Below, piece by piece: positions 11,925 through 20,576 of a DNA stretch of 24,306 nt. A program made the translations under genes and the position numbers. Under the pieces are notes generated by a model. That model was not told the DNA's origin and did no database searches. It saw nothing but the letters and a program-made list of their open reading frames with translations. Each line of letters opens with the position of its first letter. Positions within the stretch are counted from its first letter, which is position 1. Location of the stretch: positions 1-24,306 of the IMG/VR virus record IMGVR_UViG_3300025132_000289. One strand, 5' to 3'. The DNA is from a virus.

Positions 11925-13775
11925 TTAGGGCACGGTGAGCAATCGCACAATGCATATGCCTTCCCACCAGTCAGCATCGGCAGATAGCTGCTCTGGTGAA
12001 AACTGCATTTGGTCTACAATGACCTGTTCGGAGTGACTGCCTTCTTGGTAGGTCACAACGCTTTTGCCGACTAGCAGTGTGCGTAGAGCGTCGTACAAAC
12101 CTTTGGGGTCTTGTTGGATTGCTGCGCCAGAACCGCGTGAAGTAGCAACACGTTTCTTCAACACAATTGGCAACACAATTTCGTCAATGCGTGTGGGTGA
12201 TGGGAACGCTTGAATCTGCCATGATTCCAGCACAGGGCCAGCAGTTAGCGTGGTTGCGCTGCGGGTCAGGGTGAACTTCAGCGTGTATTTGTCTGATCGC
12301 GAGTAGTCAACGTTAACTGGAGTGCGATCTGTGAGCGTAAGTTCTGACAGGTCGATGCCGGTGCCAGTCGTTGTAAGTAGTTTGATTCCGCCAGAAATAG
12401 GTGACAGTAGTCCATCGTATACAAGGTCAGTATCGTCGTAAGTTTCGCTTGCTTCATCGTAGGTTGTATCTGAAGCAATGGCGAGAGTGGGTGAAGACCT
12501 AATTTCAACCTTTTGCAAAGACTTTTCAAACTGGCTGTTCCAGCGGACACCGCCGACAGTTAGCGTGCCAGATGCAACTAGGTTGCCTGAAGCTGCTTCG
12601 CCTTGTACGCCGTTGCCTGAATCAACAAAGTACGTTTTGCTAGCATCTCGTGCTATCCAAGTTACGTTGTTTGGTGATCCGCCTGTAGATACAACGTCTG
12701 ATGCCCATGCAGGAACAAGTGGTTCGGTAAAGATTGACAGGTCTGCTCGGTAAACTTGTCCGCTGGATACGCCAAACCAGACAAATCGATCGTCTACAGC
12801 AAGTGAGTAAGCTGCGCCGCCATTGTCTATCGCAGGTCCGTAACTCACAGAACCGTCTTGGTTCATAGTTGCAAGGCGTAAACCTTTGCTCGTTGCAAGA
12901 ATAAGTAGACCGCCGTATGACTCAATTGCGTTGACTGTTTCGCCAATAGGTAGGTCAGCGACTTGAGCAGGTTGATTTAGTAGACCGTCGGTGCCTGTGC
13001 CACAAAAGTAAATAGAGCCAACATTGTTGGTATTAGCGGCTATGTAAATGCCTTGGGGGCCAGCAGCGGTATCAATCCAAGTGCTTCCAAGTTGAAAACT
13101 AAATGCAAGTGAGTTGCTTAAGGCAGAGCCGTCGGCTGCTAGTTCGGTGATGGTTGTGCTGTCGATGCTGAGCAGTCGTCCAGATACAACACGAATTGAG
13201 TCGATGCCTGTGCTAGATGCAGTCATTGCGGACAGGCTGGTGCCGCCTAGTGCTGCTTTGTCAATTTTAGCTGAGCCATCTACGACATAGATGTTGGTGC
13301 CGTCAGAGTCAAAATCTTTGATGGTGCCAAGGTTGTCGGTAACAGAGGTCCAGCTTGGGGTTTCGTTGGCAAAAGTAGTGGAGTATTGAAGCGTAGTGCC
13401 AGAAGCAACGTACATGTAAGTTGTTGAAGCGCTTCGGAAAACCTTCATGATTACGTCGTTGCCGGTGTTACCTTTGTCTTCGGTAATAGGCAGCAAAGAA
13501 ACCTGGCCTTTGGTCCAGGGATTAATGCCAGATGACGTGTGAAAACGCCGACGGTCTGAGTCAGCGTTGTCAAAGTATTCTTGTCCAGCTCCGTAGCTCC
13601 AGTCGGTTTGTGACCGGACCCACATTTGGGTGTTGAGTCGTTGTTCGCCGGGTTCGTTAGACGTGTCTCGTTGTTCACGAAGAACAGGTACGGTTGTTCT
13701 TGCGTAACCTTGTGGTTCTACAAAATACGAAACGTTATTTAGCGTAATTGGCAAGCGTTCAGGCGCGTGCGCCAT
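11925..13775 (-). CDS. Tail protein, beta-propeller-like
   Basis: A 616-aa protein starting MAHAPERLPITLNNVSYFVE. The centre (about 100-400) is a series of short strand repeats typical of a beta-propeller (for example NIYVVDGSAKIDK, YGGLLILATSKGLR, DDRFVWFGVSSGQVYRAD). The C-terminal third has a long strand-rich domain. This fits a minor tail or tail-tube protein in actinobacteriophages. It follows the connector-like gene with a 2-nt gap. The exact role is not provable from sequence. Confidence 0.6.
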   Translation of the reverse strand: MAHAPERLPITLNNVSYFVEPQGYARTTVPVLREQRDTSNEPGEQRLNTQMWVRSQTDWSYGAGQEYFDNADSDRRRFHTSSGINPWTKGQVSLLPITEDKGNTGNDVIMKVFRSASTTYMYVASGTTLQYSTTFANETPSWTSVTDNLGTIKDFDSDGTNIYVVDGSAKIDKAALGGTSLSAMTASSTGIDSIRVVSGRLLSIDSTTITELAADGSALSNSLAFSFQLGSTWIDTAAGPQGIYIAANTNNVGSIYFCGTGTDGLLNQPAQVADLPIGETVNAIESYGGLLILATSKGLRLATMNQDGSVSYGPAIDNGGAAYSLAVDDRFVWFGVSSGQVYRADLSIFTEPLVPAWASDVVSTGGSPNNVTWIARDASKTYFVDSGNGVQGEAASGNLVASGTLTVGGVRWNSQFEKSLQKVEIRSSPTLAIASDTTYDEASETYDDTDLVYDGLLSPISGGIKLLTTTGTGIDLSELTLTDRTPVNVDYSRSDKYTLKFTLTRSATTLTAGPVLESWQIQAFPSPTRIDEIVLPIVLKKRVATSRGSGAAIQQDPKGLYDALRTLLVGKSVVTYQEGSHSEQVIVDQMQFSPEQLSADADWWEGICIVRLLTVP

Positions 13776-13777
13776 GA

Positions 13778-14713
13778 TTAGTACCCCCGGTAAAGGTGGG
13801 TTTGGGTTCGTCCTGCGCCAGAGCGGGTCCAGTAGGTCGGGTACTGGCCGTCTAGGCGAGACGCTTCTGCGTTCATGCGTAGGCTGCGAAGTTCGCGTAG
13901 GTCGCGCATTGATGCAGAGATTGCGCCGGGAGGCACTTCTTCTGCGGATCGGGACGATCCTTGTTCGTCTAGGAACTCACGTCGAATAGGCCGTGACGAC
14001 ATAAGGCGTAGTGCTGCGCCTAGAGAGGGCAGATCGTAGCCTTCGGCATGTAGACCTGTGGTCGATAGAGCGGTACTGCTGTTGGTAAGTGCAGTAAATC
14101 CGGTCTTGTATTGGACTCGAACAGTTTCGCCAGGCCAAGCGTCTCCGTAAAGAACAAGTGCGTAGCCAGATGCAAACGATGAGGTGTTGCGGTTGCGGCG
14201 TAGCGAGTATTCGGTAATAAGTGGTTCTGAGTTTTCTGAGCCAGGGTCAGCGTAGGTGATCTGGTAGATAGACAAAATGTCGTCGGTAACGCCGGTCATG
14301 TCGTAGCCGTCTTTAGATGCGCTAAAGGTAAGGTCTACAGTTTTAATTTGGTACAGGCCGTTTTGGGGTGACGATAGGTCGCGTAGTTCGTCGTTGATTG
14401 CGTTAAGAATTTGGTACGCAGGGAACTTGGGGTTGACTGTAACTAGGTCTCCAGCGGTGTGAGATGCTGCTGTGGAGCCTTTGTAGCCTCTTTGAACAGT
14501 TGTGGTGCCATCCGTAACTGAAAAGACGTACATTAGCTCGGTGCCAACTTCAAGTGTTGCGCCTGCGACTACGCCAACAGGAGCAGTAGATGGCAAAGCA
14601 AACGAAATGGTAGTCACAGACGAGTTCATGTCTGCGCCAAGCGTTGCAAGTTCTTCTACATAATCTGTAAGCAACAGATCACGGGTTTGGTCGATCCAGG
14701 TTTGAGCAGTCAT
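13778..14713 (-). CDS. Virion structural protein, connector/adaptor-like
   Basis: A 311-aa protein. The beta-rich N-terminal part includes a motif seen in phage virion proteins (GTELMYVFSVTDGTTTVQRG, YKGSTAASHTAGDLV, about 50-95). A middle helix (YQILNAINDELRDLSSPQ) resembles head-tail adaptor proteins. The C-terminal portion is Arg-rich. It starts within the stop of the Zn-ribbon gene (ATGA). The role as a head-tail connector is inferred from order. Confidence 0.5.
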   Translation of the reverse strand: MTAQTWIDQTRDLLLTDYVEELATLGADMNSSVTTISFALPSTAPVGVVAGATLEVGTELMYVFSVTDGTTTVQRGYKGSTAASHTAGDLVTVNPKFPAYQILNAINDELRDLSSPQNGLYQIKTVDLTFSASKDGYDMTGVTDDILSIYQITYADPGSENSEPLITEYSLRRNRNTSSFASGYALVLYGDAWPGETVRVQYKTGFTALTNSSTALSTTGLHAEGYDLPSLGAALRLMSSRPIRREFLDEQGSSRSAEEVPPGAISASMRDLRELRSLRMNAEASRLDGQYPTYWTRSGAGRTQTHLYRGY

Positions 14714-15063
14714 CCGTCAAGCACTTCTTTAACAATCAAGCCAGAGTTTACTTCATACTTTTCTCCGGCTCTAGCCTCTAGCTTTGCTGATCCGTTGATC
14801 GTAGGAGGTTGCACGCCGTCTTTGCGAAGACGTTTGTAAGCAGACATGTCAGCGTCTTTGTTCTTTTCAGCTTGCTTGGTAGCTTCTAAATCAATAACAT
14901 TGTTGCGTGATGGTGCAGCAGATGGGGCTACATACGGCATTCCAAGCATTTTGCCCATCGGGTGACCACATTCAAGGCAATACATGGTGGGTTCGTCTTC
15001 AAAGCCGTGCATGGCTTCTTCGATAGCTCCACACTTCTTGCACTTGTAATCGTATTTCGGCAT
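14710..15063 (-). CDS. FmdB-like zinc-ribbon protein
   Basis: A 117-aa protein with a typical FmdB-type N terminus: MPKYDYKCKKCGAIEE and later CLECGHPMGKM, two CxxC(G) pairs giving a zinc ribbon in the first 45 residues. The rest is a charged linker ending VKEVLDG. Such ribbons recur among phage structural genes, where they may stabilise the virion or bind nucleic acid; function not known. It overlaps both neighbours. Confidence 0.7.
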   Translation of the reverse strand: MPKYDYKCKKCGAIEEAMHGFEDEPTMYCLECGHPMGKMLGMPYVAPSAAPSRNNVIDLEATKQAEKNKDADMSAYKRLRKDGVQPPTINGSAKLEARAGEKYEVNSGLIVKEVLDG

Positions 15064-15902
15064 TATTCAACCTTAAATGAGTAACCAGCGTTAACGAGTA
15101 TCGTACTTTCTTCGGCAGTCAAATCTGTAGGTGATTCGTGACCGGCAAGAATTTGACGAGAAATAGTAGAAGCATCAACTGGGTGACGTGTAGTTACCGT
15201 GTTGTCTGTCAAGATAAACACGTTTAGTCCTCGCCTGCCAGTAGCAGCAAAGCGCGACTTCCATCGTCTTTGCGGTGTAATAACGTGATATGGCAGTACG
15301 TCTAGAAGCGCTACTGGAGTATCTGCAATTAATATAATTTGATTAGACAAGTTGAGTTCTGGCACAGTGGTAGTGCCAGTTACAGTTGTCAAGCTAACGT
15401 TTAGTCCAGTTCCTGAGCTAACAGTTTCTTCTGGAATTGTTACAGTTCCTGCAATAACTGTAGGTGTAACTGTGACACCGGTGCCTTCGGTAACGGTCAA
15501 GTCTGGAATAAGTCCAGAACCAGACACAGTAGCAACGTTGACTGTGATGCCAGCGCCTTGAGTAACAGTGACTGCTGGTAGCGCTGCCGTGCCGGTAACC
15601 GTGCTGGCATTGACAATCAGCAAGATTTCGACGGTAACAGTCGGTGTAGTCGCCGCTGTAGCAATAACAGCAGGGGTAATGGTAACGCCTGTGCCCTCGC
15701 CAACAGTGACAGAAGGGGCTGTTGACGTAGCTGCAATGACTGCTGGCGTGACAGTAACGCCTGCGCCTTCAGTGACGGTAACTGCTGGGGCTGTCGAGGT
15801 GCCTGCGATGACAGCAGGGGTGACGTTGATGCTGACTGCGAATACGCCGTCGTACCTGAGGGTAGTGCGGCGGTAATCGTTAGCTGACCGGTAAGCGGTC
15901 AT
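15063..15902 (-). CDS. Tandem-repeat structural protein
   Basis: A 279-aa protein. Residues about 25-190 consist of some seven repeats of 23-24 residues around VTVTPAVIA(G/A)TSTAP(A/S)VTV with EGAG/EGTG turns, beta-strand-rich and with almost no charge. The N-terminal 25 residues (ANDYRRTTLRYDG) and the C-terminal 65 (HVITPQRRW, LNVFILTDNT) are non-repeated and may anchor it in the virion. A stalk or decoration role is inferred. Confidence 0.65.
   Translation of the reverse strand: MTAYRSANDYRRTTLRYDGVFAVSINVTPAVIAGTSTAPAVTVTEGAGVTVTPAVIAATSTAPSVTVGEGTGVTITPAVIATAATTPTVTVEILLIVNASTVTGTAALPAVTVTQGAGITVNVATVSGSGLIPDLTVTEGTGVTVTPTVIAGTVTIPEETVSSGTGLNVSLTTVTGTTTVPELNLSNQIILIADTPVALLDVLPYHVITPQRRWKSRFAATGRRGLNVFILTDNTVTTRHPVDASTISRQILAGHESPTDLTAEESTILVNAGYSFKVE
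15200..15830 (-). repeat. Tandem DNA repeats in the structural protein gene
   Basis: Degenerate repeats of about 69-72 bp coding for the beta-rich units. Several copies share VTVTxGxGVTVTP, so unequal recombination could change the copy number. Confidence 0.6.
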
Positions 15903-15906
15903 GAGG

Positions 15907-17565
15907 CTATGCCGCCTCTAGCGCAGCAATCCGAGCTTCAAGCGCCGTCAACTTGTCCTCATGGACCTGAAAGCCACGGTGCAGCAACGGAACAAACACC
16001 GACGACTTGACCGAGTAAATACCTCGCTCTGCATCCAGCTTCACGAACCCAGGCTTGACGCTCTGGACTTGCTGGGCATCCCAACCCGTCATCGTCTTTG
16101 ATTCATCCCGATCCACGATAATTGGATCGCCGTTGTCGTCAATGCCAGTCGAAGTCTTAGACAAGTCGTACTTGATGACGTTGATCGCCATAAGATCGCC
16201 GGTCGGATCTTTGTACGCAGCAATGTTTGTCTTTAGACGGTTGTCGGAAATTGAGCCGTAGCTGCCTGTGTCGGAGGCGGTATCGCCGTCGCCGTACACA
16301 AGCCATTGCAGGTCAGTAGTTGAACCGTTATCAGAGTAAAGAGCAAGGATGCCGTCGTTAGCACCAGTAGCTGTTCGATACATCTCTATAGCGCCACTAG
16401 CTTTGACTGACAAACTGCGACCACTTGATCCAGTTAAACCAAATGAACTGTTCTGAATGGTCATGCGGGCTGTGCCGCCCGTAGTAAACCCAAGACGGTC
16501 AGTGCTAGCACGGTACATGCCTGTGTTGGTATCGCTTACGAACGTAAAAATAGGTGCTGAAGCTGAGCCGTTTAGAGCCTGAATGCTGCCGTCTGTTTCA
16601 ATTTCAACTTGGTCTGCATTGTTTGACCGCAGCTTTAGAACATCGCCAGTCGCCTTGATACCGACATAGTTAATCCCGCTTGTGTTGTTGTCTGCCAGCG
16701 TAAGGAGCGCTGACGCATCTGTTGAGGTGAAGTGTCCCACGAGGTTCGTGGTGCCTGCGTCAACGTGAAGCCGTGCGCTAGGCGACGTGGTGCCGATACC
16801 GACATCGCCGTCATCTTTGACCCGCACAGCGTTGTTGTCGCCTGCACGCAACACAAGATCGTCACCGATCGCCGCAATAGCAACATGACCACCGCTGCTG
16901 GTTGCGCTGTCTTTCAATCCGATGTAAACCTCGCCGTCGGTAGACTCAAAACGGGCAACGAAATTGTTAGTGCCACCGTTTACATGAAACGTATTGCTCG
17001 GGGCATCAGTGCCAATGCCTACTTTGCCGTCAGCCAGAACCGTAGCCCGAACACTGTTGTTCGTAAAAAAGAACAGCTTGCCATCAGAAGTCTCGTTCTT
17101 GATACGAATGTCGTCGCTGTTGTCGAAACCAAACAGACCCATGCGCCCCGTGTTGCCGTACAACTCAACAGTCGGGCCTTCGGTGTTGCCAGTGCCTTCG
17201 TTTTGAAGGCGCATGATGGCGTGATTGTCATCCAAAATGTGTAGCGGAACCGAAGGTGATGTGGTGCCAATACCGACACGGTTATTTGTTGCATCAACAT
17301 GCAACGTGTCTGTATCGACCGTTAGCCCGCCAAGCGTAGGAGAAGTCGTCCAAGCAGACGTGCCCGAACCTGTTCCACCCAACACCGAACTAGCAACAGC
17401 AGTCGAAGACCCAGTACCAACCTTCGTTTCGACAGCAATAATCGCTCCCGAATGATTTGTGTGTACGACATCATGCTCAAACCCAGAATCATCCATCTCC
17501 GTCGAGGAAGACGGCGACGGCTGCTGTGTACTGGTGTCCAACGACCCTGGATAGTTTGTAGCCAT
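15907..17565 (-). CDS. Tail fibre/appendage with S74 self-cleaving chaperone
   Basis: A 552-aa protein. N-terminal anchor (MATNYPGSLDT ... HSGAIIAVETKVG) shared with the protein at 17693-18397. A long strand-rich shaft with recurring VGIGTTSPS-type repeats follows (about 95-300). A C-terminal Peptidase S74 domain starts at SDNRLKTNI (about residue 440; Ser440 is the likely cleavage site), with GWDAQQVQ downstream and a terminal coiled coil (KLTALEARIAALEAA). The chaperone domain trimerises the fibre and is cut off. Receptor binding is inferred. Confidence 0.85.
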   Translation of the reverse strand: MATNYPGSLDTSTQQPSPSSSTEMDDSGFEHDVVHTNHSGAIIAVETKVGTGSSTAVASSVLGGTGSGTSAWTTSPTLGGLTVDTDTLHVDATNNRVGIGTTSPSVPLHILDDNHAIMRLQNEGTGNTEGPTVELYGNTGRMGLFGFDNSDDIRIKNETSDGKLFFFTNNSVRATVLADGKVGIGTDAPSNTFHVNGGTNNFVARFESTDGEVYIGLKDSATSSGGHVAIAAIGDDLVLRAGDNNAVRVKDDGDVGIGTTSPSARLHVDAGTTNLVGHFTSTDASALLTLADNNTSGINYVGIKATGDVLKLRSNNADQVEIETDGSIQALNGSASAPIFTFVSDTNTGMYRASTDRLGFTTGGTARMTIQNSSFGLTGSSGRSLSVKASGAIEMYRTATGANDGILALYSDNGSTTDLQWLVYGDGDTASDTGSYGSISDNRLKTNIAAYKDPTGDLMAINVIKYDLSKTSTGIDDNGDPIIVDRDESKTMTGWDAQQVQSVKPGFVKLDAERGIYSVKSSVFVPLLHRGFQVHEDKLTALEARIAALEAA

Positions 17566-17693
17566 CAGTCTTCCTCAGCAGCCTCCTGCGGCTGCGACAA
17601 CTTCGCAATCTGCACCGCTTGCACGGCAATCTCAAAGTGCAGCGGGAACCGTTCACGAACCATCTGCACTACCTCCTCAGCAGTTACTTCCAT
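17565..17693 (-). CDS. Small helical virion-operon protein (42 aa)
   Basis: MEVTAEEVVQMVRERFPLHF, then a second helix (EIAVQAVQIAKLSQ) and an acidic end (EAAEED). The start shares bases with the upstream stop (TAATG) and the stop (TCA on the plus strand) with the next start. Between two fibre genes, such short helical proteins are frequent in this phage type. Function unknown. Confidence 0.6.
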   Translation of the reverse strand: MEVTAEEVVQMVRERFPLHFEIAVQAVQIAKLSQPQEAAEED

Positions 17694-18397
17694 TAACTTC
17701 CAATTCGATAGAACCCGGTAATCAGAATCTTGTCGCCGTCAGCCCAAGTAAACGGAGCAGACGAAGTAGTCGGTTGACCAAATATTTCGTTACCATCCAC
17801 AATGTTGTAACGAACCTGAACCGTGTTTGAGTCAATTGGCGTAGTCATACCTTGGTAATATCTATTTGCGTCAGAATCAAACAACTGAACCTGCAACATG
17901 CTGTTAGCAGCCTGATGAGTGTCTGATCCTGCTACTTCCAAATCAACACGAACATCACCAACAGTATTTGATGCGCTTAACTCAGCTTCAATAGAGACAT
18001 AAATCATGTCTTTTAGGTAAGCGTAATAACCTTGGTTGCTTTCAAACGAACCACCAATATTTGTCCACGTTGGCGTAAACGAAACAATTTCACCAAGGTC
18101 TTGACCGCCCAACGTCATATTCGTAGCAGTCAAAGTTGTAACTGTCGGAGTAGCCGTCCAAGCAGACTCACCAGTGCCACCAGACGCCAAAACCGTATTA
18201 GCAGACGGCGTAGAATCCGTCTTACCAACCTTAGTTTCAATCTTCTGAATTGCTTCACCAAGGTTCTGATGCAACACAGAATGCTTAGGGTGACCTGAAT
18301 CAGTAGCGTCTAGAGCAGTCGTACCGTCAGGCTCGTTACCACCACCAACCGTAGCGTCAGTATCAAGATTGCCTGGATAGTTAATGCTTGCAGCCAT
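17693..18397 (-). CDS. Second fibre-like protein sharing the anchor domain
   Basis: A 234-aa protein. Residues 1-80 (INYPGNLDTDAT ... HSVLHQNLGEAIQKIETKVG) align with the anchor of the S74 fibre: NYPGxLDT, HS, and ExKVG are shared, and SAWT follows in both. The C-terminal 140 residues are a distinct strand-rich domain (SFTPTWTNIG ... KILITGFYRI) with no chaperone. Probably a shorter appendage that attaches at the same virion site. Confidence 0.7.
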   Translation of the reverse strand: MAASINYPGNLDTDATVGGGNEPDGTTALDATDSGHPKHSVLHQNLGEAIQKIETKVGKTDSTPSANTVLASGGTGESAWTATPTVTTLTATNMTLGGQDLGEIVSFTPTWTNIGGSFESNQGYYAYLKDMIYVSIEAELSASNTVGDVRVDLEVAGSDTHQAANSMLQVQLFDSDANRYYQGMTTPIDSNTVQVRYNIVDGNEIFGQPTTSSAPFTWADGDKILITGFYRIGS

Positions 18398-18405
18398 CAG
18401 TTACC

Positions 18406-18840
18406 TCACGGAGTCAAATCAAGAGTGAAGATGCCAGACGCGTTAAACGTCAACACAAAGTCACCAGCAGACGATGACTTGTCTGCACCAAAGTCGATGT
18501 ACGCAATCAACGGATCGTTAGTCAACGAATCATCATAGATAACAGCAGCGCGGGCCGTAATCGTTGAAGATGTCCACGTTACGTCAGCAGCATCAAACGT
18601 AATTGTGCCGCCCGACTGCGTAAGCGTTACCGAACTTAGCGACTTGCCACCAGCGTCGTAGCCGGTGCCAGACACCTCGTTAGTAACGTCAGACTTAAAA
18701 TCGTGCGTACCAAAGTTGGGCGTGTAAGACGACGTAACAAGCATGGCCTTAAAGCGGTCAGCAGTCGTATCGTCTAGATCAAGGGCAAGAGAGTTCTTCA
18801 AAGCATTGAGAAACGTAATGCCGTACAGTCCGCTAGCCAT
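18406..18840 (-). CDS. Virion structural protein, head/tail decoration-like
   Basis: A 144-aa, beta-rich protein: MASGLYGITFLNALKNSLAL, then ADRFKAMLVTSSYTP, SSVTLTQSGGTITFDAADVTWTSS (about 70-100) and a C-terminal ASGIFTLDL. It resembles short structural proteins found after the major capsid in many short-tailed phages. It is transcribed after the small basic protein, with one base overlap. The exact position in the virion is unknown. Confidence 0.6.
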   Translation of the reverse strand: MASGLYGITFLNALKNSLALDLDDTTADRFKAMLVTSSYTPNFGTHDFKSDVTNEVSGTGYDAGGKSLSSVTLTQSGGTITFDAADVTWTSSTITARAAVIYDDSLTNDPLIAYIDFGADKSSSAGDFVLTFNASGIFTLDLTP

Positions 18841-18938
18841 TACTTCTTCTTCTTAGCCGTCTTCTTCTTAGCTGCCTTCTTAGCAGCAGCCTTACCCTTA
18901 GTCGTGTACGGGTACTTCTTGCCATTAACCATCGGCAT
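18840..18938 (-). CDS. Lys/Ala-rich small basic protein (32 aa)
   Basis: MPMVNGKKYPYTTKGKAA followed by repeated KKAAKKK. The start at 18938 follows GGAG (minus strand); the stop overlaps the next ATG. Short MPMVNGKKYPY-type proteins recur in aquatic phage virion operons, possibly binding DNA inside the head. Related in composition to the gene at the left edge. Confidence 0.65.
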   Translation of the reverse strand: MPMVNGKKYPYTTKGKAAAKKAAKKKTAKKKK

Positions 18939-18961
18939 TACAAACTCCAATCAAAGAGAAA

Positions 18962-18994
18962 GTGGGGAGGCTAAGACCTTCTTAGCCTCCCCAC
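18962..18994 (-). terminator. Terminator after the major capsid gene
   Basis: A perfect 15-bp stem (18962-18976 with 18980-18994) with a 3-nt loop, followed on the minus strand by TTTCTCTTTGATT. It is very GC-rich at its base. It lies 24 nt after the capsid stop, so it would lower expression of the tail genes relative to capsid. Confidence 0.75.
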
Positions 18995-19017
18995 GATCTT
19001 ATACCATCAAACGCTTA

Positions 19018-19971
19018 TCAGTTAGCGCCGATGCTAGACGAGGTTTCGATCCGCTGAATCGAAGCCTCACGGAACCGGCTGTAACCGACAAGGTGGTACC
19101 AGCCGATTGGCTGCATACGACGCAGAATGTCGGTGACCGGACCCATCTCAACGCTGGGGTTCTCACCAAAGTTAGCGGAGCGCGAGTGCGCCTTAGCCAG
19201 CGCCTGCTTACCACAAATAATGGTGTTGTAAGCATCAACGTTAGATGCACCGTCGTTCGTGCCGTGGTCAATACGAGAAGTCTCGATAAAGTCCACGCCA
19301 CCAAACATGCCAATGCTGCCCTGACGAACAGCAGCGCCATCAAGACGCTGCTGGTACTGAATAATGTCAGTCACGCCAGTTGCGCCACGAAGGTCAAACG
19401 ACACATCCGGGTGGATAAAGCCAATGTAATGACCGCCAGCAAACGTCGGGGCAGAGTCGCCACGAAGTCGAGCGACACTCTTGCGAATCAACGCAGAGGT
19501 AATGATGTCGCCAGCAGCAAGTTCACCAGTAGCAGTAGCATCGTCACCGTAAAGAACGTTAGAGCCGCCAACAAGAACGGTCTGAACAATCTTGTCCATC
19601 GAGTTAGCCATGTTGTAACCAACGATGTTGGCCGCATCGGCGTCAACGTTCAGGAACGAGGTGCCACGGAGCTTGGCCGAGGTCACAATAGCGTTGCCGT
19701 ACTCAGCAAGAGTAACGGTAACGGTGCTGTCCGACAGCGCAACCGGGGTGATCTCTTCGCCTTCGGTTAGAGCCGTGGTCGCCTGAGCAATGTCGTTGTA
19801 GATGTTGAACTGAACCGCAGCACCGGGGTGCGACTGGTTCGTGCTCTTCACATCGGCAACCATCTCAAACATCGGCTGCGAACGCAGGGCGAAGTAAGCA
19901 AGCTGCTCAAAAGCAGTGGTATCGGAAGCAACGCTTCCGGTCTTAGTAGTGTTGGAATAAATATCAGCCAT
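19018..19971 (-). CDS. Major capsid protein, N4-gp56 family
   Basis: A 317-aa protein with the N4-gp56-type pattern: an N-terminal MADIYSNTTKTGSVASDT, the LTEGEEITPVALSDS stretch (about 70-85), VTVTLAEYGNAIVTSAKL (about 86-103) and a helix-rich centre (NIVGYNMANSMDKIVQTVLVGG). HK97 fold by family knowledge. It follows the scaffold-like gene and precedes a strong terminator, fitting the most expressed virion gene. The length is in the usual range. Confidence 0.85.
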   Translation of the reverse strand: MADIYSNTTKTGSVASDTTAFEQLAYFALRSQPMFEMVADVKSTNQSHPGAAVQFNIYNDIAQATTALTEGEEITPVALSDSTVTVTLAEYGNAIVTSAKLRGTSFLNVDADAANIVGYNMANSMDKIVQTVLVGGSNVLYGDDATATGELAAGDIITSALIRKSVARLRGDSAPTFAGGHYIGFIHPDVSFDLRGATGVTDIIQYQQRLDGAAVRQGSIGMFGGVDFIETSRIDHGTNDGASNVDAYNTIICGKQALAKAHSRSANFGENPSVEMGPVTDILRRMQPIGWYHLVGYSRFREASIQRIETSSSIGAN

Positions 19972-19986
19972 GAGATTCCCAATCTC
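19972..19986 (-). promoter_or_regulatory. Hairpin abutting the capsid start codon
   Basis: A perfect 6-bp inverted repeat with a GGG loop (GAGATT-GGG-AATCTC on the minus strand) directly before the ATG at 19971. The only ribosome-binding-like bases (GGGA) lie in or beside the loop, so initiation may depend on this hairpin. Could also be chance. Confidence 0.35.
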
Positions 19987-20001
19987 TATGGCCTACATCA
20001 G

Positions 20002-20451
20002 CTACGTTGCTGCGTTCCAAGTGTAACCGTTGGACTCCATCAACGCTCGCAGTTCGTCAGGGTTGTTGGTCTGGCGAATAAGCGCGTCAAGACTAGGATT
20101 AGTAACGGGTCCAGCATCGTCAGCCGCCATTGCAATTCGCTGCTCTGCCCCGTAATCAACGGGATCAGGCTGGATATACGGAGTATTACTCTCTCCGGTC
20201 AATCCAAGTTCAGCAGCTTCAGCACGAATGGCGTCAACAGTCATTTCGCCGTCGTAGCCCCGGATAAAATATTGACCCTGCTTTGAAGCGGGATCAACAC
20301 CTGCATCTCGGAACGACAACTCGCGTCGCAACTGTGCCAATTCAACAACAGCCTCATCACCCGCAGAAGCGCGGGATTCAAGGTCACGTCGCCAGTTTGG
20401 CTTCGATTCTTGGCTAACAGCATCAGCCTCAGTAGGCGTGTTCTCTGTCAT
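20002..20451 (-). CDS. Scaffolding-like protein
   Basis: A 149-aa, acidic, mainly helical protein: MTENTPTEADAVSQES, a central helix (AGDEAVVELAQLRRELSF), then DDAGPVTNPSLDALIRQTNN and a C-terminal helix (ELRALMESNGY). Position directly before the major capsid, acidic composition and short length fit a capsid scaffold, but no sequence signature proves it. The ribosome-binding site is AAGGTGAG. Confidence 0.55.
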   Translation of the reverse strand: MTENTPTEADAVSQESKPNWRRDLESRASAGDEAVVELAQLRRELSFRDAGVDPASKQGQYFIRGYDGEMTVDAIRAEAAELGLTGESNTPYIQPDPVDYGAEQRIAMAADDAGPVTNPSLDALIRQTNNPDELRALMESNGYTWNAAT

Positions 20452-20547
20452 ATGTCACTCACCTTCTAGTACGCGCTTGCAACGGTGGAATACAAGCGGA
20501 AATTGGGTTGGAATAGCTCACCCCGCATGGGGGCCAATCCGTTGTTT

Positions 20548-20576
20548 AGATTAAGAGGTTTCTGTTTAATCGTCAA
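20548..20576 (-). promoter_or_regulatory. Candidate promoter for the scaffold and capsid genes
   Basis: On the minus strand TTGACG (20576-20571), a 17-nt spacer and TAATCT (20553-20548). The -35 box equals that of the promoter at 572 (TTGACG); the -10 box is weak. The 120-bp gap to the next gene is the largest in this half of the operon and also holds a CCCC/GGGG hairpin. It would boost head proteins. Confidence 0.4.

Noticed and set aside
15352-15876. Plus-strand Val/Thr-rich ORFs
   Set aside because: Antisense shadows of the repeat protein, whose minus-strand frame has proper overlaps and starts.
18904-20286. Plus-strand ORFs of 288 and 152 codons opposite the capsid and scaffold genes
   Set aside because: Antisense to a clear N4-gp56 capsid protein; they cross a terminator hairpin and have Ser/Arg/Asn-rich, non-native composition.
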